Below are positions 56,876 through 64,000 of a DNA stretch of 64,000 bases, piece after piece. This DNA is from Lactobacillus sp. (lineage in GTDB: Bacteria; Bacillota; Bacilli; Lactobacillales; Lactobacillaceae). Position 1 is the first letter of the stretch. Each line of letters starts with the position of its first letter. The position numbers and the translations under genes are program-made. The stretch lies in contig JAKVKU010000009.1 in the NCBI GenBank assembly GCA_022484695.1, positions 62,001-126,000 on the forward strand, given 5' to 3'. A model generated the notes under the pieces. That model saw nothing but the letters and a program-made list of their open reading frames with translations. It was not told the DNA's origin and did no database searches.

Positions 56876-57969
56876 CCCCCAAAGATATAACGGCCTTTCA
56901 AACCACATTTTTAACCTGGTATGACGCCAATAAACGGGATTTGCCCTGGCGTCGAAATCACGACCCTTATTTGGTGTGGTTATCCGAAGTGATGTTGCAA
57001 CAAACCCAGGTCCAGACCGTCCTGCCTTATTTTCAACGGTTTACCCAGGCTTTGCCCAATTTAACGGCTTTAGCGGCGGTTGACGACGCCCAGCTTTTGA
57101 AGCTATGGGAGGGGCTGGGTTATTATTCCCGGGCTCGGAACTTGAAAAAAGCAGCTCAGCAGCTATTGGCGGACTATGACGGCCATTTTCCCCAAACGGC
57201 ATCAGAACTAGAAAACATCATTGGGATTGGCCCTTATACCGCTGGGGCCATTGCCAGCATTGCCTTTGAAGAAGTGGTGCCGGCTGTGGACGGCAATGCC
57301 TACCGGGTCTTTAGCCGCCTGTTGGCCGATGACTTTGATATCAGCCAGTCTAAGGCCCGGGCCCATTTTGCCCAGGAGATCCAACCCCTATTGCCTAAAA
57401 AGCGCCCCGGGGATTTCAACCAGGCGGTGATGGATCTGGGGTCCAGCATCTGTACCACAAAAGATCCCGCCTGTTTATTGTGTCCCATTCAAGCCTATTG
57501 CACCAGTTATCAAACCGGCAGCCAATTGGATTTTCCTGTGAAAACTAAGAAAATTCGTCAAAAAAAAGTGCAGTTAATTGCCTTGGTGATTCAAAATGAC
57601 CAGGGGGCTTATTTATTGCAACAACGGCCGGAACAAGGCTTACTGGGGGGCTTGACCACCTTGCCGTTGGTGGCCTTAGATGACTTAGATCTGGCTGAAC
57701 AAACAAAACCCCAGGCCATTCAAGCTTACTTCGCTGCCAATTACGATTTGGCTTTGACCCAGGTGCAAGACCTCAAATTAAAACCGGTGGTCCATGTGTT
57801 TACCCACTTGCATTGGACCATTCACTTATTTGCGGCTAAGCTTGGTGATCCCCAAGCAGATGTGGCCTATTTCCCCGGCTACTTCGTCCCCAAAGCCCAA
57901 TTAGGGAACCAGGCCCAGGCAACCTTGCAAAAAAAGTTATTGAAAAGGGCGAACCTATCTAAAAAATAG
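56872..57969 (+). CDS. mutY: A/G-specific adenine glycosylase
   Basis: A 365-residue base-excision enzyme that removes A mispaired with 8-oxoguanine. The catalytic Glu is in WLSEVMLQQTQVQTV and the Asp in VPAVDGNAYRVFSR; the HhH motif is IGIGPYTAGAIAS. The iron-sulfur loop has the spacing C-x6-C-x2-C-x5-C in CTTKDPACLLCPIQAYC. A NUDIX-like C-terminal domain follows (about 225-365). It is translationally coupled to recX, a DNA-maintenance pair. Confidence 0.95.
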   Translation: MTPKDITAFQTTFLTWYDANKRDLPWRRNHDPYLVWLSEVMLQQTQVQTVLPYFQRFTQALPNLTALAAVDDAQLLKLWEGLGYYSRARNLKKAAQQLLADYDGHFPQTASELENIIGIGPYTAGAIASIAFEEVVPAVDGNAYRVFSRLLADDFDISQSKARAHFAQEIQPLLPKKRPGDFNQAVMDLGSSICTTKDPACLLCPIQAYCTSYQTGSQLDFPVKTKKIRQKKVQLIALVIQNDQGAYLLQQRPEQGLLGGLTTLPLVALDDLDLAEQTKPQAIQAYFAANYDLALTQVQDLKLKPVVHVFTHLHWTIHLFAAKLGDPQADVAYFPGYFVPKAQLGNQAQATLQKKLLKRANLSKK

Positions 57970-58036
57970 ACTTAGTAATACAGGCCGTTATCTGCTATAA
58001 TATTATTGGAAAACGTATTTGAAAGCTGGGTCGCTA

Positions 58037-58573
58037 ATGCCTGTTCCCAAAGAAGGAGATTACATTGCGATTCAAAGCTACAAGCATGATGGGAGCTTAC
58101 ATCGGACCTGGCGGGATACAATGGTTTTAAAGACCAGTGAATATGAACTAATTGGTTGTAATGACCATACTTTAGTTTCAGAATCAGATGGCAGACGTTG
58201 GTTGACCAGAGAACCAGCAATCGTCTACTTTCATAAACGTTACTGGTTCAATATTATTGCAATGATTCGTGAAAGCGGGGTCGCTTATTATTGCAACTTG
58301 GCTTCTCCTTATGTCTTGGACAAAGAGGCCTTAAAATATATCGATTATGATTTAGATGTTAAGGTTTTTGCAAATGGTGAAAAACGTTTACTAGATGTGG
58401 ATGAATATGAAGAACATGCTGCTAAGTGGCATTATTCCGCTGAAGTGGATCATATTTTAAAATCAAACGTCAAAGTGTTAGTGGATTGGATCAATGAACG
58501 CAAAGGGCCTTTTTCAAAGGAATACGTGGATCTTTGGTACAATCGCTACCTTGAGCTATCCCATCGCCAATAA
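58037..58573 (+). CDS. ntdP: DUF402 family nucleoside tri-/diphosphatase
   Basis: A 178-residue protein that starts [20 protein letters not shown] and includes [20 protein letters not shown], the FomD/DUF402 fold with acidic residues in [14 protein letters not shown] and [10 protein letters not shown]. Relatives in staphylococci hydrolyse NTP and NDP. ATG 58037 is chosen on the family's N-terminus; the ribosome site is weak. It has its own promoter (TATAATATT near 57996) and a terminator. Confidence 0.85.
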   Translation: MPVPKEGDYIAIQSYKHDGSLHRTWRDTMVLKTSEYELIGCNDHTLVSESDGRRWLTREPAIVYFHKRYWFNIIAMIRESGVAYYCNLASPYVLDKEALKYIDYDLDVKVFANGEKRLLDVDEYEEHAAKWHYSAEVDHILKSNVKVLVDWINERKGPFSKEYVDLWYNRYLELSHRQ

Positions 58574-58597
58574 GAATCGCATATGCTTCGCAAACCC

Positions 58598-58640
58598 GGA
58601 GGCCGGGACAAAACAATGTTTTGTCCGGCCTCCTTGTTAT
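58598..58640 (+). terminator. Intrinsic terminator after the DUF402 gene
   Basis: GGAGGCCGG..ACAAAACA pairs with TGTTTTGT..CCGGCCTCC with one bulged base, followed by TTGTTATT. Confidence 0.75.
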
Positions 58641-58703
58641 TGACAGCAGGGCCAGCAACCCAGCACCATACCAGCAACAATTGCTAAGGGAGTTTTTGAA
58701 TAA

Positions 58704-59528
58704 ATGCCTAAACGTAAGCAACCCGCAAAGTTACCAAAGTTTATTTTAACGGGTTTGATTGCCATTGCCGGTTTGTTGTTATATACCGGCAAAACAGTCA
58801 ATCCCCATACCACCACCCCCACGGCACCCACCAGCCAAACTGCAACTGGCCCCACCACCAATGCCCCCAGCGCCGGTAATGGCCAAAGCAGTGACCCGGC
58901 GGCTGGTCAAAATAACCAGCAACAAGCTACCGGGGGCAATACCGCTGATTTAGCCAATTTGAATTATACCAATCGGCAAATCATTGCGGTGAATAACAAT
59001 GAGCCTACTTTTTCTCAGGGCGATCTGTCCTTGGCCCAGGGGGTGTGGCAGCGCTATAGTGATTTAGATGGGTTAAACCGGGCCGGGGTGGCCGATGCCA
59101 TGTTAAGCAAGGCCCTCATGCCTACAGCCAAGCGAGAGCGCTTATATGTGCAGCCCACGGGGTACCACAACAAGCGCATCACCATTGGGACCCATCAAGA
59201 TTGGCTGTATAATCGCTGTCACTTGATTGGTTTTCAGCTCACGGGGCAAAATAACAATTTGAAAAATCTAATCACGGGGACCCGGTCTTTAAATGACCCG
59301 GCCATGACCTATTATGAAAATCAAATTGCCAGCTACATCAAATCCACCAATCATCATGTGCGCTACCAAGTCCGCCCGGTTTTCCGGGGCAATGAGCTGG
59401 TGGCCCGGGGGATTCAGATGCAAGGCCGCTCCATTGAAGATGACAAGATCGACTTTAATATTTATATATTTAATGTTCAAACTGGCTATCAAATTAATTA
59501 TCAAGATGGTACCAGCCAGGCCGGATGA
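58704..59528 (+). CDS. Membrane-anchored DNA/RNA non-specific endonuclease
   Basis: A 274-residue protein. A basic N-terminus and one membrane helix (about 13-29) lead into a low-complexity Thr/Pro/Asn/Gln linker (about 33-80) and then a beta-beta-alpha-metal nuclease domain (about 95-265). The catalytic region is YNRCHLIGFQLTGQNNNLKN, aligned with the DRGHL motif of EndA/NucA; the first Asp is Asn here, as in many lactobacillal and streptococcal relatives. It faces outward, so it may degrade external DNA for nutrients or act at DNA entry. The next gene follows 15 bases later. Confidence 0.85.
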   Translation: MPKRKQPAKLPKFILTGLIAIAGLLLYTGKTVNPHTTTPTAPTSQTATGPTTNAPSAGNGQSSDPAAGQNNQQQATGGNTADLANLNYTNRQIIAVNNNEPTFSQGDLSLAQGVWQRYSDLDGLNRAGVADAMLSKALMPTAKRERLYVQPTGYHNKRITIGTHQDWLYNRCHLIGFQLTGQNNNLKNLITGTRSLNDPAMTYYENQIASYIKSTNHHVRYQVRPVFRGNELVARGIQMQGRSIEDDKIDFNIYIFNVQTGYQINYQDGTSQAG

Positions 59529-59543
59529 GGAGAAATTAAAACC

Positions 59544-60074
59544 ATGGATATTGTGCAAACTGTTAAACCAATTCGCTTTATTGGCAAACCTTATTTAGCA
59601 TCAATGTTGGATGAAAACGGTAGTTTAACCTCTGCTTGGCAGGCCATGACGGACAGCGGCGCTTTAGGGCAGTTGGACCAATTGGCCGACAATGCTGGCC
59701 AGGAGAAGAACCGAACGACTTTAGTGGTTTTTTCGCCTTACGCCTTTGTGGCCTGGGTGGGGGCCTTATTGCCCCTGGATACTCAGGTGCCGGCGGGGTT
59801 AAATCGCTTAGACCTCCCCGAAAGCCAAGCCGCCATTTTAGAAGCTAGTGCCAGTATTCCCATGTTACAACTACCCCTAAGCAGCATTATAAGTTTGGCC
59901 ATGGGGAAGATTACCAAACAAGGGGTCGCTTTGCCCGAGCACTTAGGGCAGACGGATAAACCTTACTTTTTGGAACGCTATGCCTTGGATGATAATTTAG
60001 AAACCACCCGTGTGAAACAACAGGTTTATCTCGGTCAAGAAAATCCCAACGGGGATGAGACCTACTTGGATTAA
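59544..60074 (+). CDS. Hypothetical protein (176 residues) following the nuclease gene
   Basis: Begins MDIVQTVKPIRFIGKPYLAS; soluble, mixed alpha/beta, with a hydrophobic central stretch (TTLVVFSPYAFVAWVGALLP) and a C-terminal PYFLERYALDDNLET. The layout faintly resembles GyrI-like effector-binding proteins, but I cannot support that assignment. GGAG lies eight to ten bases before the ATG, and the spacing to the nuclease gene suggests cotranscription. Confidence 0.65.
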   Translation: MDIVQTVKPIRFIGKPYLASMLDENGSLTSAWQAMTDSGALGQLDQLADNAGQEKNRTTLVVFSPYAFVAWVGALLPLDTQVPAGLNRLDLPESQAAILEASASIPMLQLPLSSIISLAMGKITKQGVALPEHLGQTDKPYFLERYALDDNLETTRVKQQVYLGQENPNGDETYLD

Positions 60075-60080
60075 GCCGCA

Positions 60081-60126
60081 AAAATAGCGTTGCCCTCAAT
60101 TGTTTGGTTGAAGGTAACGCTATTTT
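60081..60126. terminator. AATAGCG-type hairpin, copy 3 (bidirectional terminator)
   Basis: AAAATAGCGTT with AACGCTATTTT plus TCAA/TTGA inside; U runs on both strands between convergent genes. Third member of the hairpin family seen at 49141 and 53062. Confidence 0.8.
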
Positions 60127-60138
60127 ACTGGCGATGTT

Positions 60139-60597
60139 TTATTCCGCCCCGTCCACGCTCAATAAGTCATATTCCAGGTAAGCGCCGATCAAAGCCGAGG
60201 CGAACATCATGGCTAAAACGATGCCTAAGATATCCCCCATGATCCGGTCAGGGCTAAAGATTTGGCGAATCCCCCAAGTGGCGATACCGGATAAAATGAA
60301 GTCCACGATCAAATTGGCGCCAACTTTGCGTTTGGATTCGGTGATCCAAAAGCTATTGACCAAAAAACGCAGAAATTTGTTATGAACGAAATTTAAAATA
60401 ATTTCTAAAGGCCGTTCCACGGTGATTTTAACCGCTAACATGATACAAGCCCCCACAACACTGCCCACCATGGTCCGCCATAGACTGGCACTGTGCAAAA
60501 CTAAAGCGTTAAAAGATATGCCAATTAATGCTAAACTTAGGACATAGGGAATCACGAGTAAAAAGGTGTAGACTAAAATTGCTTTTTTATTAGACAT
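60139..60597 (-). CDS. Hypothetical four-helix membrane protein
   Basis: A 152-residue protein with four hydrophobic segments (about 7-28, 38-56, 93-112 and 120-142) and a basic loop (NKFLRFLVNSFWITESKRK). AGGAG precedes ATG 60597. No family recognised. It is on the same strand as, and just downstream of, the GNAT gene. Confidence 0.65.
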   Translation of the reverse strand: MSNKKAILVYTFLLVIPYVLSLALIGISFNALVLHSASLWRTMVGSVVGACIMLAVKITVERPLEIILNFVHNKFLRFLVNSFWITESKRKVGANLIVDFILSGIATWGIRQIFSPDRIMGDILGIVLAMMFASALIGAYLEYDLLSVDGAE

Positions 60598-60621
60598 TTT
60601 ATACTCCTATATTTTCAATCA

Positions 60622-61068
60622 CTATTGATTATACCGCATTTCCCGATGGACGATGCCTGCGTCTAAATAAGGCGGGTCTGTGGGGATGACGGCAAACCCT
60701 AGACTTTCATAAAACCCCACGGCTTGAGTTTGGGCCCCTAATTGCAGGTGGACCTTAGGGTAGTGGGCTTGGTGATAGCTAATCACGCCTTGGATGATGG
60801 TGGCCCCCACGTGGTGCTTGCGAAAGGCCTTTAAGACCGCCACTCGCTGAATCAAGTTAAAGTCCTGATCACTTTGGGGCAATAAACGGGCGCATCCGGC
60901 CGGTTGGCCATCAATGTAAGCCACGAAGTAAATGGTCTTGGCTTCATTGGCATCGACTTCTAAGTCCTCAGGCACATGCTGTTCCTGGACAAAGACGGTC
61001 TGACGAATGGCTAGGGCGTCTTGATAAATGGGGCTGTGCAAATCTGTGGTTGTTTTAACGACTATCAT
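60622..61068 (-). CDS. GNAT family N-acetyltransferase
   Basis: A 148-residue acetyltransferase. It shows AIRQTVFVQEQHVPEDLEVD, CARLLPQ, the acetyl-CoA site VLKAFRKHHVGATIIQGVIS and the C-terminal strand AVGFYESLGFAVI; the pattern is that of the ElaA/YjcF group. The QxxGxG loop is changed to KHHVGA. ATG 61068 after AGAGGTG fits the family length. It is divergent from the AI-2E transporter gene. Substrate unknown. Confidence 0.88.
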   Translation of the reverse strand: MIVVKTTTDLHSPIYQDALAIRQTVFVQEQHVPEDLEVDANEAKTIYFVAYIDGQPAGCARLLPQSDQDFNLIQRVAVLKAFRKHHVGATIIQGVISYHQAHYPKVHLQLGAQTQAVGFYESLGFAVIPTDPPYLDAGIVHREMRYNQ

Positions 61069-61137
61069 GGCTACACCTCTATTACGAATATTGATTCTAT
61101 TATAATACAAATTTAGTGCCTTAAGGAGTTTTGTCCC

Positions 61138-62280
61138 ATGCCAAAAAAATTAAAGGAGTCAAAAGTGGTCTTGTGGTTGGCCATCGCCTTATTATGTGCC
61201 ACCTTGATTTTTGTATTATCCCGCATTTCGTTTCTATTCGCCCCCATTGGGACCTTTGTATCCACCTTGTTTGGGCCGGTGATCGCCGCGGGGTTTTTAT
61301 ATTATTTGTTAAATCCGCTGGTGAATTTACTGGAGAAAATTAAAGTCAAACGGCCCTTGGGGATTTTGATCGTCTTTTTGGTTTTAATTCTAGCGATTGT
61401 CGGCATTATCATGACAGTTATCCCCAATTTAGTGACGCAAATTACCGCCTTGGCCAGTAACATCCCCTATTTCTTGAGCAAAGTCCAAGCTGGCGTCAGC
61501 GATTTTGTCAGCCATCACAGCATGTTACAGAAGTTGAATTTGACCAAACTCATCAGCAGCATTGATGTATCGCCTAGTAAAATCGCCAAAAATAGCTTTT
61601 TTGCCTTCACCAACAATCTTGGCTCCGTGGTGAGTTCGGCGGCGGGCATTGTGATCAATTTGATCACCATCCCCGTGATCTTGTTTTATTTCCTAAAAGA
61701 TGGCAATAAGTTTGGTCCCAATATTCGCAAGTTCTTCCCGGCCCGGTATCGGGATCGGGTCAGTGATTTATTACATCAAATGAATAAGACCATTTCCCGG
61801 TATTTTGCCGGTCAAATGATCGAGTGTTTATTCGTGGGGACCTGTACGTTTATCGGCTATACCATCATCGGCATGCCCTATGCTTTCTTGCTGGGGTTTG
61901 TGGCCGGCATCTGCAACATCATCCCTTACTTAGGCCCTTATTTGGGGATTGCCCCGGCGCTAGCCATTGCCTTGATCGATTCTTGGCCTAAAGCCATTGC
62001 CGTGGTGATCATTGTCTTGATCGTCCAACAAGTGGACGGCAACTTCATTTACCCCAACGTGGTGGGCAAAGCGCTGGATATTCATCCCTTGACCATCATT
62101 TTGATTTTACTGGCTGCTGGGAATTTAGCCGGCTTGCTGGGCATGTTACTGGCCATCCCACTATATGCCGTGGCCAAAACCGTGGTGACCTACACCATTA
62201 ATTTGATTCACTTGAGTCGCGAAAATAATATTGTCAATGTGGATAAACCTGATAATAACGCCAATAAAACGAAATCTTAA
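61138..62280 (+). CDS. AI-2E family transporter (TqsA/YtvI-like)
   Basis: A 380-residue membrane protein with eight helices and the family core (SVVSSAAGIVINLITIPVIL, then GICNIIPYLGPYLGIAPALA and DGNFIYPNVVGKALDIHPLT). Despite the family name, members move varied solutes, including cations in some Firmicutes; an AI-2 role is not shown by sequence. AAGGAG precedes the ATG. The C-terminus is Asn-rich. Confidence 0.88.
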   Translation: MPKKLKESKVVLWLAIALLCATLIFVLSRISFLFAPIGTFVSTLFGPVIAAGFLYYLLNPLVNLLEKIKVKRPLGILIVFLVLILAIVGIIMTVIPNLVTQITALASNIPYFLSKVQAGVSDFVSHHSMLQKLNLTKLISSIDVSPSKIAKNSFFAFTNNLGSVVSSAAGIVINLITIPVILFYFLKDGNKFGPNIRKFFPARYRDRVSDLLHQMNKTISRYFAGQMIECLFVGTCTFIGYTIIGMPYAFLLGFVAGICNIIPYLGPYLGIAPALAIALIDSWPKAIAVVIIVLIVQQVDGNFIYPNVVGKALDIHPLTIILILLAAGNLAGLLGMLLAIPLYAVAKTVVTYTINLIHLSRENNIVNVDKPDNNANKTKS

Positions 62281-62347
62281 TTGAATTTAAGGCCACATAT
62301 TGTTATAATTTTTCTACTATTATAAATTGAGAAGAGAGTGAATGTAT

Positions 62348-63694
62348 ATGAGTGGTGATGGTAGTTCGGTCACTGGCCAGATAATTCTGATTATTGTTTT
62401 AACGCTAGTTAATGCGTTCTTCGCGGCCGCAGAAATGGCCATTGTGTCCGTTAGCCGCAGTCGCATCGCATCCCAGGCCGAATCAGGGGATAAGAAAGCC
62501 GGCCAGATTTTAGAGGTCATGAATGACTCCTCGCAGTTTTTGGCAACGATCCAAGTTGCCATTACCTTTGCCGGTTTCCTATCCTCCGCCAGCGCTTCCA
62601 CGTCGTTAGCCGGGTATTTGACCCCATTTTTAGGGGGCCTGCCTTGGGCGCATGAAGCCGCCGTGATTATCATCACGGTAATTTTGTCGTATGTTTCCTT
62701 AGTTTTTGGGGAATTATTCCCCAAACAAATCGCCTTACAACGGGCCGAAGCCGTGGCTAAGTTCACGGTCACGCCGGTGCAAGTCACCCGCGTGATCATG
62801 CGGCCCTTTGTCTGGTTATTGTCCGCCTCTACGAATATCTTATTGAAGATCGTGCCCATTGACTTCAGTCAAAAAGACGATGCCATGACCAGAGAAGAAA
62901 TGCGGGCGGTGATTCAAACCTCCCGGAATACCGGGGTAATTGACCCTGATGAATTTGAAATGCTGGAGGGCATCATCAGTTTTAGCGACAAGATGGCCCG
63001 CGAAGTCATGGTCCCTAGAACCGACGCTTTCATGGTGGATATCAATGACAATAGTGCTGCAAACATCAGCGCTATTTTGCAAAGCCCTTATTCCCGTGTG
63101 CCGGTTTATGCCAAGGACAAAGACCAGATCATTGGGCTGATCCATATTAAGGACCTGTTAAAAGCGGCCCATAAAGTGGGCTTTGATAAGTTAAAAATCG
63201 CCGATATCATGAATGAACCCCTATTTGCTCCGGAAACCATGACCATTGATGAATTATTGTTGAAGTTTAAGAAGACCCAACAGCAATTGGCCATTTTAAG
63301 AGACGAATATGGCGGTGTGGTGGGCTTAGTCACCATTGAAGATGTGATTGAAGAAATTGTCGGAGAAATTGATGACGAGTCCGATCATGCCCAAAAGCTA
63401 TTTAACAAGATCAACGATCATGAATACGTGATCGTTGGGAAGGTCACATTAGATGCCTTCAACAATTTTTTTGATACCGATATCCAAAGCTCCGATGTGG
63501 ATACCATTGCCGGGTATATGATCACCAAATTAGGGATGATCCCCGCCAATAGCCAACGCATTAAACTGCCATTAGATAATGGCATCGACTTATATACCGG
63601 ACGCATGAACGGTTCCCGCTTAGAAACCATCGTGGTGAAACTGCCCGAACAACAGGCGCCTGCTAAGGATTTAGAATCAGAAAACTCGAACTAA
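62348..63694 (+). CDS. CNNM/CorC-type transporter (DUF21, CBS pair, CorC_HlyC)
   Basis: A 448-residue protein. The N-terminal DUF21 domain has three to four helices ([20 protein letters not shown]), then two CBS domains (about 205-325; [40 protein letters not shown]) and a C-terminal CorC_HlyC domain (about 345-430; [20 protein letters not shown]). Such proteins are linked to magnesium export. ATG 62348 is preferred for spacing from GAGAGTG; ATG 62342 is possible. Confidence 0.9.
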   Translation: MSGDGSSVTGQIILIIVLTLVNAFFAAAEMAIVSVSRSRIASQAESGDKKAGQILEVMNDSSQFLATIQVAITFAGFLSSASASTSLAGYLTPFLGGLPWAHEAAVIIITVILSYVSLVFGELFPKQIALQRAEAVAKFTVTPVQVTRVIMRPFVWLLSASTNILLKIVPIDFSQKDDAMTREEMRAVIQTSRNTGVIDPDEFEMLEGIISFSDKMAREVMVPRTDAFMVDINDNSAANISAILQSPYSRVPVYAKDKDQIIGLIHIKDLLKAAHKVGFDKLKIADIMNEPLFAPETMTIDELLLKFKKTQQQLAILRDEYGGVVGLVTIEDVIEEIVGEIDDESDHAQKLFNKINDHEYVIVGKVTLDAFNNFFDTDIQSSDVDTIAGYMITKLGMIPANSQRIKLPLDNGIDLYTGRMNGSRLETIVVKLPEQQAPAKDLESENSN

Positions 63695-63710
63695 AGGAAT
63701 GGAGATTTCA

Positions 63711-64000
63711 TTGAAAACAATTACAAACTTAGAGCAAGCAGTCGCCAAACGACGGACCTTTGCGATCATTTCCCACCCCGATGCCGGGAAGACCACCATC
63801 ACTGAACAATTGCTGTTACTGGGGGGCATCATCCGCAGTGCCGGGACGGTCAAGGGTAAAAAGAGTGGTCATTATGCCACTTCTGACTGGATGGCCATTG
63901 AAAAGCAACGGGGTATCTCCGTGACCAGTTCTGTGATGCAATTTGACTATCAAGGCAAACGGGTGAATATTTTGGACACCCCCGGGCATGAGGACTTCTC
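63711..64000 (+). CDS. prfC: Peptide chain release factor 3 (5' part, cut by window edge)
   Basis: The first 96 codons of RF3, the GTPase that recycles RF1 and RF2. The N-terminus shows [20 protein letters not shown] (G1), [13 protein letters not shown] (switch I) and [10 protein letters not shown] (G3). The start is TTG 63711 after GGAATGGAG. It begins 16 bases after the CBS/CorC gene. The C-terminal part lies outside the window. Confidence 0.95.
   Translation, partial: MKTITNLEQAVAKRRTFAIISHPDAGKTTITEQLLLLGGIIRSAGTVKGKKSGHYATSDWMAIEKQRGISVTSSVMQFDYQGKRVNILDTPGHEDF

Overview
The window looks like chromosomal DNA of a low-to-mid G+C lactic acid bacterium of the family Lactobacillaceae. The evidence is strong GGAGG ribosome sites with frequent TTG and GTG starts, a mevalonate cluster (thiolase, HMG-CoA reductase, HMG-CoA synthase), a LevR-driven mannose-class PTS, an S66 carboxypeptidase, an M29 aminopeptidase, Ltp-type and SLAP-like surface proteins, and a BceRSAB-type module. 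I cannot name the species. No prophage, insertion sequence or CRISPR array is visible.

Layout. 1-6000: GNAT fragment, CPBP membrane protease, S66 carboxypeptidase, LacI regulator, orphan fructose-type EIIA domain, and a PadR / HAAS (DUF1700) / DUF4097 envelope operon whose promoter is covered by a perfect palindrome. 6100-13150: a LevR-type sigma-54 activator, a textbook -24/-12 promoter, and genes for mannose-class PTS EIIA, EIIB, EIIC and EIID plus an alpha-1,6-glucosidase-like GH13 enzyme. 13370-18400: a 51-residue unknown protein, HAD phosphatase, an SdpR/SdpI-like pair with two palindromic operators, SPFH plus NfeD-like proteins, an APC permease and a DUF4828 protein. 18500-22400: Gfo/Idh/MocA oxidoreductase, DEAD-box helicase, lactose-class EIIA with DUF3284, tRNA-Arg(CCU) and a two-gene islet of unknown function. 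22500-26300: two secreted wall proteins and an Ltp lipoprotein. 26500-30510: lytST and lrgAB with a candidate cre and a LytTR direct repeat. 30600-42800: M29 aminopeptidase, TetR regulator, UDP-GlcNAc 2-epimerase, GtrA, flavodoxin, methionine aminopeptidase, a BceRSAB-type antimicrobial-peptide module, YihY and galU. 42900-46600: upper mevalonate pathway.

46650-47612 is the most striking region. It is about 0.92 kb without a credible gene, with an extended -10 promoter, many local hairpins, a closing helix whose two arms lie about 850 nt apart, and a strong intrinsic terminator. I read it as one giant structured noncoding RNA, most likely of the GOLLD class (ROOL is the alternative).

47670-53100: a ThrE-type exporter, then a compositionally different islet (GPH symporter, unknown 124-residue protein, uronate isomerase) with its own sigma-A promoter, cre-like site and inverted repeat, lying between two related hairpins. 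53100-64000: a secreted 3D-domain protein, nucleoside deoxyribosyltransferase, RlmD-type methyltransferase, RecX, MutY, DUF402 phosphatase, a membrane-anchored nuclease, small hypothetical proteins, an AI-2E family transporter, a CBS/CorC membrane protein and the start of prfC.

The genes group into sugar entry (two or three PTS elements and a uronate islet), wall and envelope maintenance with stress sensing (HAAS, Bce, LytST, SLAP-like hydrolases, Ltp), and housekeeping (mevalonate, UDP-glucose, RNA and DNA maintenance).
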